A DNA stretch of 64,000 bases from Thelephora terrestris. Lineage: Eukaryota; Basidiomycota; Agaricomycetes; Thelephorales; Thelephoraceae. This document shows positions 44,757 through 53,297 of the stretch, one piece after another (the first letter of the stretch is position 1; every line of letters starts with the position of its first letter). Made by a program: the position numbers and the translations under genes. The DNA is taken from assembly GCA_015956445.1 (NCBI GenBank), contig WIUZ02000018.1:620001-684000 (forward strand), in the 5' to 3' direction. The notes beneath the pieces were generated by a model. That model searched no databases. It was not told the origin of the DNA and saw only the letters and a list, made by a program, of their open reading frames with translations.

Positions 44757-46040
44757 TCAACTCTGAGAAAGGTGGTCATACTCTTCTCCCAGACAAGTCG
44801 GCTCGTGATCGCAAAAGCAACCGCCGTTGCGGCGATTTTCCAGAAGGCTTCGTTCGTATTCGACACGCAACTCCCCCGATCGGTGAAAACGGGGTAGAAG
44901 CTCTGGGAGCCACTTTTTGCCGAAAGGTATGCACATTCCGTCACACACTGTCCCGAGAACAAGGGTCAGCTTCTTGTCCTTGATACCGATAGTGACCTCC
45001 GCCAACTTGGAAAGGATGGCATCGAGGTTTTTCCACGCCTGGGTGAGGCGATCACGGGACCCCTTGCAGATCCACTGGTAGACGCAGCTCGTTGTTAACC
45101 TGATAGGCTCCAAGCGGGTGTGTTGTAGCGGGTCGAGGGGGGCTAGGATGCTGGCGGTGGTCGTCACGAGGCATAAGAACGCGCGCTCCATATCCAAAGT
45201 CAGCTCCGTTAGGTTGAAACAGCCTCCCAGATTGAACGGTGGGTCTTCAAATGGCTTCCGGGCCCCCATAACTGTACAGCTTCAAGGTTAGTGGCGATCT
45301 CCTTTTCTGGCTGGGCATCCTAGACGTACTAACGATGATGTGCGCTGTAAGAGACGATAGCGACGCTGCGTTAGCTTCGATTAAGGCGTTCGCAGTGCGG
45401 GTCATGGCCGGGGTTGATTTGCAGTCGAAGTCAAGCCCGCGGCATCTTATCGGGAATTGCGCGACGATGCCCATCGCACTGGTCAGGGCTCCCGAACAGC
45501 CCGTTGAAATTGCAACTTCGAGGTCAGTGGAGTGTGGTGTGGACAAGCGAGAGACGATGAGAGAGTTAAAGCCCATATACGGAAGAGAGAACAGGATTTG
45601 AGTGTCACTGTTTTCAGCGTGGTGGAAAGTGCGCTGATGAATTCTATGAGATACTCTCGCGAACCGCAAAGGTTGAGTGTGATCTCGAGGCATACTATTG
45701 GAGCAGTGTGGAACAGTGGAGAGACACCCTTGAGGAGGGGTTGGAAATAATCTCCGCGCGGCGGCCACATCTTCAAGGTTGTGACATATGGCATGACGGT
45801 TTCCGGGGGAATAGAGAACAGGCCAGGATCACTGACTCTGATCTCAACCTCGTTGAATAAGTGTGTCCTAGAGCGACCAGTCCAGTTTTTGGAGACCAGT
45901 GCGCAGGCATGAAGCGCCTCGCGTGCCACACCGATGGGATCGTCCGGGGATTTTTTGTGATCAGAGCCCCGGTGGTCTTCGCCAAGTTCGTCGATGATTT
46001 TGTCGACGAGCTCCTGCGGTAGCGGTCTGGATGAGAGCAT
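44757..46040 (-). CDS. F-box protein with LRR-like C-terminal region
   Basis: Start MLSSRPLPQELVDKIIDELG, an F-box: LPQELVDKII ... LHACALVSKNWTGRSRTHLF. Exon 1 runs 46,040-45,581; a GT-AG intron follows to 45,516; exon 2 (45,515-about 45,334) encodes ISTGCSGALTSAMGIV; the last exon (to 44,757) has NLTELTLDMERAFL and ends CDHEPTCLGEEYDHLSQS. Length about 400 aa, normal for Agaricomycete F-box proteins, which present substrates to SCF ubiquitin ligases through SKP1. The junction between exons 2 and 3 is not resolved. F-box genes are a hugely expanded family in these fungi and the substrate cannot be guessed. Confidence 0.75.
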
Positions 46041-46827
46041 GGATTGCGACTAGGGCGAATGCGATTGCGAGATGGTGGAGGAAGGAAGGAGCGAGTGTCC
46101 CGTACTCAGGGGTCAGCATCTGTGCACTTTCAGCCGATGACTCGACGGCTGTCCCCTAGCAATCGTCCCCTTCCAAATCGCGTCCTCCTCGCCTCTAAAT
46201 TCGAGGCTGGATTCCAGCCTAAGGCTCAACGGACCGGAATGTCTCGTCTGCGCCAACGTGTGTTAGGGACCACGTTAATGTTTTCACAGTGGAGGTAGCG
46301 TCATCTGTTCTTCATGAAAAAATGGCGAAGGGGAGGACAAGAACGGTGGAACAGGAATGGCAGGACTGGTTTAGGCAGCAGTGATCGAGTTGGAGTTGAC
46401 CTTACTCCTCCAAACTTGAGCTTGAATTCCATGCCGACGATAATTGGCGTCAATCACGGTATTCCGCTTGGAACTACGTTTCAAACGATTCTTCCCTCAC
46501 TTCCACTAACAAATAATGTTCACGAGGCGGAGAAAAGGTGTGTGGCTCTCGCGCTTGTCGCTTGTATTGAGGTACTAAAGTCATGAAGCATGAGGCTCGA
46601 AGCGTTGATGACATTGGTGCGCTGAGGATTCGAGGAGGCATACAGTACCAATCCTCTCGTCTTCTCTGTTCGCCGCCCATCATCCACCACGCACCATGCA
46701 TCAATTGGACTCTGTGCTTATAATTCACTCCCTCACTTCGAGGTCAAGGGTCTTTCTTCCATCGTTCTCACCCCCTTACACCCACCCTTCGCCGAAATCT
46801 CTCGTTCTGGTCTACACGTTTGTGCCA
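46041..46827. other. Intergenic, no gene recognised
   Basis: Promoter side of the F-box gene. Short frames without motifs. Confidence 0.4.
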
Positions 46828-47065
46828 TGTCTGACGATTCGCAACAGACCCCAACGCCCCACAGATACCATCGCTGTTGTACGATGCGGAGAAGGATAAC
46901 TTTGCTGGAATTATCATCGCCTCGATGTTCTATGGTGGGTCCATCCATGCGTGAGTCTACCCATACTCATCTCGTTTGTTCGATCTGCCACTCTTAGGGA
47001 TCGTCATCATCCTGTTCTTTCAATTGATATGCTGTAATCATTCCAATCATCGGGGGATTGATTCG
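46828..47065 (+). pseudogene. Possible 5' remnant of a multi-pass membrane protein
   Basis: Coding blocks IPSLLYDAEKDNFAGIIIAS (about 46,860-46,920), then, after a 60-bp GT-AG intron, GIVIILFFQLICC (47,000-47,040), together one hydrophobic segment like the first helix of basidiomycete 7-TM proteins. No start codon is in frame with the first block, and no later helices follow before the pheromone gene, so it seems broken. Identification is tentative. Confidence 0.35.
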
Positions 47066-47170
47066 GCTAATCCACTCCAGCCACCCCTGCATCCAGCGTC
47101 TCGTCTAGCTTTTTGCCCTGAGGCTTTCGCACTGAACTCCGGGTATGCCGAAGAATTCGTAGTCCCAACA

Positions 47171-47178
47171 CATATAAG
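47171..47178 (+). promoter_or_regulatory. TATA-like box of the first pheromone gene
   Basis: CATATAAG, 73 bp before the ATG, in a segment conserved with the second gene (TATATATAAG at 48,841). Confidence 0.6.
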
Positions 47179-47250
47179 TTGAAGGGGAACGGAGGAAGGC
47201 TGCTCAACAAACTCTTCTACACAATTATCCTCAACGCAATTCAAATCGAA

Positions 47251-47391
47251 ATGGACTCCTTCTTCTCTACCGTGAACTCCTTCTTCACCACCATCGACGC
47301 CCTTGTCAGCTCCTCCACCGAGCACCAGGATGTTCCTGTTGAATTCGACAGCGGCAACGGAACCAGCGGCAGCGGCTGTGTAATTGCTTGA
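47251..47391 (+). CDS. Mating-pheromone precursor (CaaX), gene 1
   Basis: A 46-aa frame without intron, MDSFFSTVNSFFTTIDALVS ... GSGCVIA. The C-terminal CVIA is a CaaX box (farnesylation of Cys43, removal of VIA, methylation). The MDSF start and small size are typical of basidiomycete B-locus pheromone precursors. These are cut after a charged pair; here Glu24-His25 is the only candidate, giving a mature peptide QDVPVEFDSGNGTSGSGC of 18 residues. The mature peptide would be secreted by an ABC (Ste6-type) exporter and sensed by a STE3-type receptor on a mate. A sister gene lies 1.5 kb downstream. Small enough to be missed by automatic annotation. Confidence 0.92.
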   Translation: MDSFFSTVNSFFTTIDALVSSSTEHQDVPVEFDSGNGTSGSGCVIA

Positions 47392-47560
47392 ACTCACTCC
47401 ACACCACCACCACATCTGGTGAGCCCAATGCCTGCCTCGGGTGACATTTTTCCTGGCGCTGACCACTGTCTGCTAGAAATCGATACTACAAGTCCCACTG
47501 CGAACTTGTTGCGATAATTTTATTTGCCTTGATAAAGTCGATCCGTCCCGTGTCGTTTAC

Positions 47561-48764
47561 TTGTGTTCGTGCCTCTTCTTTTCGTACCTTTTCTACAGAG
47601 AAACCCGCGCATCCTGCCGTGTCCGTTCGATCGATCTTAGTTGCAGTTAGATCTTTTCACATACTTCAGTGTTTACTTTCCCTTCTCGCGCACTGAGGCT
47701 GGCAGTATCCCCTTCTCTCCTCAAAAATAACAACCGTATCTGTGCTATGTATTTACCTCTCGAACACGTTCCCGATCAACCCCGGTGGCCCCGCCCCTAT
47801 GGACGGTCTTCCTTCACCCGGCCCGAGAGCCTTCGTAGCCGTTCTCACAGTTCATCTCACCTTCCCTTCGAATTGGGCAGAAAACCACGGGTCGACAAAT
47901 CAGTTGCTCGATGACCCTTCTGCTGAAAGCCTAACGGCGCCTTCCGCTCGTCCCAAAAATTCTATTCGGAACACTGTCCGCGAGAGTCTGGATACGCGAG
48001 CGGTAAAACCGACTGCCGCCGAGCTACAGGACCAGTTGATCTTCCCAACCTTTTCCCTTTCATGGACCCTCTCCACCGTCGGTCACTCTCGAAACCCATA
48101 CAATATCTTTCAAAGATAAACCAAACGCTATGTCTGGCTCGCAGGGGCGGTTCGTTGGAGGTCAGAGGGAGGTCAACATCACTCCTAAGGCCGCCGTTCG
48201 TCGTTCCATCCACCACAAGCGAGACCAGAGTGCGAGTCTGTGTCATCCCCGGCACAAAATCCGCATCGCCGCAGAACCTGGGAACAAGGTAATCTACTTA
48301 CTCATCACCCGGCCACTTTGCGGGGATGGGAATGTTTCGGGAATCCAGGGGGTCGCTGGGATTTGTTTTTGGTCCTCCCGTACAACACTCAGGAGAAAAC
48401 ATTCATAGCGCGGGACCACAGTTCCCGCCCAACCGCGAAGCCCTGGTGGTCGTCCCCAACGTTCTCCTTCAACACAAGATCCCCGGTTGCCGTTCTCACA
48501 GTTCGCTCAGTTCTCCATGTACTACGTGGGAATCGGCAATGCGTAGAAAGCTAGACAACAAGTAACAACCTCGTGGGTCCCGTCCCTAGAATTCTAACGC
48601 GCTCAAACATGATTGCCGCCCAGGGTATGCCAGTCAATTGGTCAGGACACTTTGATGAGTTTCGATACAATGAGTAGCGGGAATCCTTCTGATGATTGGC
48701 ACCGGCCTCGGCAAGACCTGCATTGATCGACCTAACTACCCACCCCGCCATCCCTGCATACGAC
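47561..48764. other. Spacer between the two pheromone genes
   Basis: Several medium-length overlapping frames (for example 47,742-48,119 and 48,240-48,554) but none with family motifs; they look like decayed sequence. A tract ending GCCGTTCTCACAGTTC appears twice (near 47,840 and 48,490), suggesting an internal duplication. Confidence 0.35.
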
Positions 48765-48840
48765 TGCTCAGCTAGCTTTCTGTATCAGTGGGTCTTTCGC
48801 ACTCAACTCCGAATATGCCGAAGAATTCGTAGTCCCAACA

Positions 48841-48850
48841 TATATATAAG
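48841..48850 (+). promoter_or_regulatory. TATA-like box of the second pheromone gene
   Basis: TATATATAAG, about 77 bp upstream of the ATG; same spacing as in gene 1. Confidence 0.6.
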
Positions 48851-48926
48851 TTGAAGGAGAACGGAGGAAAGTCGCCCAACAAACTTTCCCACTCTAGTGA
48901 CTCTCCCCAACGAAATCTCAATCGAA

Positions 48927-49070
48927 ATGGACTCCTTCTTCTCTACCGTGGACTCCTTCTTCACCACCATCGACGCCCTTGTCAGCTCCTCTACCGAGCA
49001 CCAGGATGTCCCCGTTGAATTCGACGGTGGCGGCGGCAGCGGCGGAACCAGCGGCTGCGTGGTTGCTTGA
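48927..49070 (+). CDS. Mating-pheromone precursor (CaaX), gene 2
   Basis: A 47-aa paralog of the gene at 47,251: identical in its first 33 residues except Asp9 for Asn9, with the same Glu24-His25 processing pair and a CVVA CaaX box. The predicted mature peptide is QDVPVEFDGGGGSGGTSGC (19 residues), differing from the first in its Gly/Ser tail near the farnesylated Cys, the part that most affects receptor choice in other species. Promoter and 3' flank are duplicated as well, so both genes are probably expressed the same way. Confidence 0.92.
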   Translation: MDSFFSTVDSFFTTIDALVSSSTEHQDVPVEFDGGGGSGGTSGCVVA

Positions 49071-49239
49071 GCTCATTCCACACCACCACCACCACCACAT
49101 CTGGTGAGCCTAAAAACTCTCTTGAGCGACTTTTCCTCTGGTTCTGACCGCGGTCTACTAGAAACCGGTGCTACAAGCCTCACTGTGAACTTGTAGTATT
49201 CTTATTTTTTCCTGTTAAAGCCGATCCGACCCGTTCGTC

Positions 49240-49880
49240 TACTTTTGTTCGCGCCTTGTTTTATTATTATTATCGTTCCTACGAGAAACCTGCGCATCTT
49301 GTCGTGTTCGTTTGGTATAAGTTGTGTCTAGATTTCTCGATGTGTCTCGATGTTTGCCTCCCCTTCTTGCGCACTGAGGTTGCGATCTTCTTTTTCTTTC
49401 TCGCATTATATCTGTAACAACTCTCGAACGAACGGTTCCGTATACTTGTCCTCTCGGGAGGTACAATATAGTGCTCGTTTATACTTTTCTCTAAATGAGT
49501 TCGATACACTCGGTAACTCGTGAGATGAAACTGAACTCGCATTCGGCGAAAGGTCCTAGCAACTTCGAGTACGGGAACTGTCGTATGATCGTTCTTGCTT
49601 AAGGAACGAGTTTTAACGTGCATGTTCAGGGGGTGAAGTAAGCTGCTTGCGTGACTCCCTCGCCCCCTTCTTATCAATCCAATGGTCGTTTCACCCCTCC
49701 TAAATGCACGCTTGTGTTTACGAGGTTCTGGCCAGCCGTCGAATTCAGCTAGACACGCTCCACACAAGAACAGCTTGGTGGGACGGTTGGTGAACGATGA
49801 GATGACCGACGAATGACAGCACAGAAAACAATTGGAAAACCACACGGTTTTCATCCGTAGTAGAACTGTATAGCGCACCC
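49240..49880. other. Intergenic, no gene recognised
   Basis: A long minus-strand open frame (49,878-49,279) is rich in Arg, Lys, Ser and Thr with no domain; I regard it as chance. Confidence 0.35.
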
Positions 49881-49881
49881 C

Positions 49882-50261
49882 TCAGTTCAGCAGGTCGAAC
49901 GAAAGGGAGATAGCAAGTCCACCCGGCGGGGGACCTAGATGGAGTAGAATCTTTCCAACGAGTAATGCAGAATCGAAATTTATGGGGATGGAGACAAAGG
50001 TACGCCCATCGCCCATATACGACGGCAAGGAAACCGATACCACATGGCACGAGGCGAGGATTGCGTAGTCTCCGTTCTTGAGCTGTTGTTGGAATATTGA
50101 ATAGCAAACAGTAATGGCCAAGTCACTGAGTTTGGGCAAACAATGATACACCGATTCTCTCCCATGAACGGCAATCTTGCAACGTGTGAGACAACGCGCC
50201 CAGCATGACGTTCTCTTCCATTGAGCATGACAATCGTGCGGTCTTGGATGAAGGAGTCCAC
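49882..50261 (-). pseudogene. Coding remnant, possibly of a 7-TM protein
   Basis: The minus-strand segment KLSDLAITVCYSIFQQQLKN (about 50,140-50,080) has the D-x-I-T pattern that opens the last helices of basidiomycete DUF6534-type 7-TM proteins. The flank 49,890-49,935 is repeated in worn form at 51,775-51,825, so a larger piece was duplicated. No complete frame. Tentative. Confidence 0.3.
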
Positions 50262-50874
50262 TATTGGAGGGATTGAGCGGTGACTCGATGAGATTCAGTT
50301 ACAGAGCGGAAGGGTCTGCAAACTTGAGACACTTGGAAGCAGATGGAAGCGGACGACCTACCACTTAGTTCCATCACCGCCGGGAATGTACCAACTTAGT
50401 CCCTAAGCACACGTGTAGGCAGATGAAATGCACCAGTTCATTGTGTTGGATGTGGTGAAATGTCCCAAACGCGAGATGTGACGAGTCATAAGCGCTTAAG
50501 CAAGCAGGACGAGAATGAGCAAAGTGAGGCAGCGCGAAACGAAAGCGTGGAAGTCGAGAGAGAGCAATGAAAGTCCGATCGGTGCTGGGAGTTTGCCAAA
50601 TTGCTGGCTCGAATCGCGTTCAGCCTCCCTCTGGGGTTTCCAAAAGCAAGCGATTCACACGAGCCCCCAGAAGGGCTCAAATTAAGACCAGTTCCAACCG
50701 TCGTTATCTATTATGACGCGGACAATACATAAAAGGGAGTCGTAACGAATCATCAAGTTCTCGTAGAAAAACAGCTGCTCAAGAGGTGAAAACGAAGGAA
50801 TCAACTACGAGCTAGAAAAATGGAACGGCGGTCAGCACTCGATCGCGGGTAAAGGAAGGAGAACGTACTCGGAA

Positions 50875-51548
50875 TCAGTAGTGGGGAAGTCCAGGGACGG
50901 AATCCGGGGTAGAGTACTTGTTGGAGTAGTAGTTCCCAATGTTGGTACCCCACTCCTCCCAGGTCTCAGGCTCGGGAGAGGGCTCGCGCTTGAATTGAGG
51001 GAGTCCAGGAACATCGGACGGAGACCCGTACTGGTTGGCGTAGTAGTTTCCGATGTTGGTACCCCATTCCTCCCAAGTCTCGGGTGAACGCTTGAATTGA
51101 GGGAGTCCAGGAACATCGGATGGGGATCCATACTAGTTAGCGTAGTAGTTTCCAATGTTGGTACCCCACTCCTCCCAGGTTTCGGGTTCGCGCTTGGTCG
51201 CGAGAGCGTTGAAAAAGTCGTCTATGGCGCTGGGTACTTTCACGGTGGGCTTTTTCACCTCGGTCGAGAGAGTAGGCTCGCGCTTGTTGTTCAACCAAGG
51301 GCGTGGAAGACCAGAGACCTGGTCGGGAGATCCGTACTTGTTGGCATAGTAGTTCCCGACGTTCGTGCCCCATTCAGACCAAGCTATGGAAGAAACCAAG
51401 GTCAGATCGTGATGCGATAGAGCGGAGAATGATCGAGGGGAAACTCACATTCAGGCTGAGGAGCGGGAGAACGGGCGACGGGGACAACCAAAGCGCTGGC
51501 AGAGATGGCACCGACGGCGAGGGTGGAGAGAGCGACTTTGGAGAACAT
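50875..51548 (-). CDS. Secreted repeat-peptide precursor with KR (Kex2) sites, alpha-factor-like design; one in-frame TAG
   Basis: Exon 1 (51,548-51,449) encodes a signal peptide, MFSKVALSTLAVGAISASAL; a 65-bp GT-AG intron follows; exon 2 runs 51,383-50,875. It has four repeats: SWSEWGTNVGNYYAN, then WEEWGTNIGNYYAN twice, then WEEWGTNIGNYYSN. Each is followed by a (Y-x-x-P-D-x-V)-(P/S)-GLP block ending in an aromatic residue (PW, QF, QF, HY). Repeats are separated by KR plus Glu-Pro/Ser-Pro spacers (REPET, RSPET, REPSPEPET), as expected for Kex2 cleavage and trimming by an X-Pro dipeptidyl peptidase. A TAG at 51,135-51,133 replaces the CAG/AAG found at the same place in other repeats, so translation would stop after 116 aa unless it is read through; the rest stays in frame to the TGA at 50,875. 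Function is inferred to be a secreted peptide signal or Kex2-processed repeat protein; not a known lipopeptide pheromone. Confidence 0.85.
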
Positions 51549-51671
51549 GATGATAGAAATCGTCGTAAGAAAGAACAGATAACAACGGCACCAGGCCTGG
51601 AGTTGGAGAGGTAGGAGAAGGAACTGGGGGGAGTTGCACAGCGGCTGAGGAATTCAGGGAGGGCCCATCCA

Positions 51672-51690
51672 ATGTTTTATATGCCCTCGG
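51672..51690 (-). promoter_or_regulatory. TATA box of the repeat-peptide gene
   Basis: On the minus strand GGCATATAAAACATT, about 130 bp before the ATG at 51,548. It is the only good TATA match in the upstream region. Confidence 0.6.
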
Positions 51691-51699
51691 CAACCGCTG

Positions 51700-52020
51700 A
51701 GTGGAATTCAACCCTGTGCCACACACCGCATCAAGGCCAAGCACGTCCGGAATCAGAAGCCCCCATCCATCTGCGATCAATTCGGAACGAAAGGGAAATA
51801 GCAAATCCTTCGGTAGGGGACGACCTAGGGGCGCGCCCAGGGGGTCATGCAAGCAGCTGTAGGCAAACCGACTTCTCGATATCATAGTGATCATCGGTCC
51901 AACCCTCCAACAGCCTTCCCCGTGCTTGGAAACCGAGATGTATATTTCACTCTCCGAGACCGAACTCATGGTCACCGACCCTGCCGCTAGGATATGCGAA
52001 CGGACATCAATCATAATCAT
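51700..52020 (-). other. Upstream region with a worn duplicate of 49,890-49,935
   Basis: Contains GAACGAAAGGGAAATAGCAA (51,784), nearly the same as near 49,897. Any coding content is degraded. Confidence 0.35.
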
Positions 52021-52044
52021 CTCCCGAGAGTGCCATCTGCAGGG

Positions 52045-52600
52045 TCAAGTTTGATAGAGTAGATTCTGGTTACTGAGGAGTGACGGAGCCCCAAAACTCG
52101 TCTGGATGGAAACCAAGGTGTCGAAGGAAGGGAGGATTTGAACCTGGCGATACTCTATCGCGGGAAGGACCGGAATACCACGCTTCTCCCCATCGCCCAC
52201 ACAACACGACAAAAGAGACCTGGCACAGTAAGAGACGGCTAAGGCGCTCATAAAAACAGCCGTCGCCGTACCCCAGATGGAACGGTTGGACATCTGCGTC
52301 GTAACAAGCCAGGCGCATTTCTTCCTCATCAGGCCGCTGTTGAGATCCCGGATGGCATGCGCTAGCGACCCGCCAATGAGAGTATGTAAGAGATGATGCG
52401 CCTTCCACGAGCGACGACCTTGCAAGGGGTATGTAGCCGAGGAGCACCGCGTGAGAGTAGCCAAAAGGGGTACTCGGATCGGGAGGGAACAATTTGACCG
52501 AAGCAAGGCTCACCGTCGAACGTCGCGCATCTTGTTCACTCCCCATCTTTCCACCCCTCGTGTTCAACACCGGACCTTGTCTCATCTCACCACCCGTCAT
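52045..52600 (-). pseudogene. Coding remnant with one clear hydrophobic helix
   Basis: Two overlapping minus-strand frames. One holds LVTTQMSNRSIWGTATAVFM followed by SALAVSYCARSLL, a plausible membrane helix with the W-G-x-A-x-A spacing seen in basidiomycete 7-TM proteins. No start or splice model gives a complete protein. Might be the rest of the 7-TM fragments at 46.8 and 50.1 kb. Confidence 0.3.
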
Positions 52601-53222
52601 TGCTTCTTCAGGGAAAAATCCTACAGATACATGGTCAATTCGCCCCTGCGGTTCATCGATATTTATCGTGGTTCGTAGTCCCTAAGGCTTGACAGGCCCG
52701 ACGCCCCATTTCGATTGCGCCGACTTCGATGGCTGCTAGGTCACCGTTTGACTCGGCATGTACTTAAGCAGCAAAAAGAGAGATGCGGAAGAGACTGCCC
52801 TCAATCTGTTCAAGATCAAGAACGCGTATGTTCCTTACCCCGGCTTCTCACAGTACGCGCTTCCGGCCCATCCTCCTTATGCGTACACACAGTCTCTCAC
52901 CGGTACCGACTGCGTAACATTGACAAAGCCGGCCTTTGGGTGTGACCGGGCGACTCGGATGATCTCACTGTTGCTCCGTCACGCCGGATCATCAATGACG
53001 GTAATTAAAAAGGCCTCCAACATGACGCTGATTGCAGTCTAAGCCCGGTCAGCTTGGACTAATCCTCTGTCACCGGGGGTACCTCAAGTCTCTGACCAAC
53101 CCCCACTTCCAGAGAGAATCGCCTCGTACCTTCTAGTCACTCGTGCCTCGCCACGTCACACCATCTTCTGATCTCCACCGCCACTCCGCCCTACCCCCTT
53201 GCGACTTCACGCTCAAGCAAAC
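52601..53222. other. Intergenic; one unassigned small frame
   Basis: A 94-codon plus-strand frame (52,758-53,042) starting MYLSSKKRDAEETALNLFKI has no motif I know. It may be chance or a remnant. Confidence 0.25.
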
Positions 53223-53297
53223 ATGGTCATTTCCGTACGGTCCGGCCCCTCCCATCTTCCAAAGTTCGATTCCCAACGCGTCCTGTGAGTCCCTTGC

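Larger units (their letters stand above)
47095..47560. repeat. Left unit of a tandem duplication carrying the pheromone gene
   Basis: From CTTTCGCACT-AACTCCG through the promoter, coding region and ACCACCACCACATCTGGTGAGCC 3' flank, this matches 48,765-49,235. The duplicated unit is about 0.47 kb, and unit starts are about 1.68 kb apart. Confidence 0.8.
48765..49235. repeat. Right unit of the tandem duplication carrying the pheromone gene
   Basis: Counterpart of 47,095-47,560, with the same promoter, coding and 3' flank order. Confidence 0.8.

Noticed and set aside
48918-49100. Minus-strand frame over the second pheromone gene
   Set aside because: Mirror of the GC-rich pheromone coding strand; low-complexity (poly-Trp, poly-Ala) product.
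49279-49878. 199-codon minus-strand frame near the pheromone genes
   Set aside because: Arg/Lys/Ser-rich composition without domain, start context or paralog; probably chance.
50881-51420. Plus-strand frames with repeated VGVVVPNVGTP
   Set aside because: Antisense of the repeat-peptide gene, which has a signal peptide, intron and KR sites on the minus strand.
46828-52600. An intact STE3 pheromone receptor
   Set aside because: Only single hydrophobic segments are visible; no seven-helix frame could be assembled, so no receptor is claimed.
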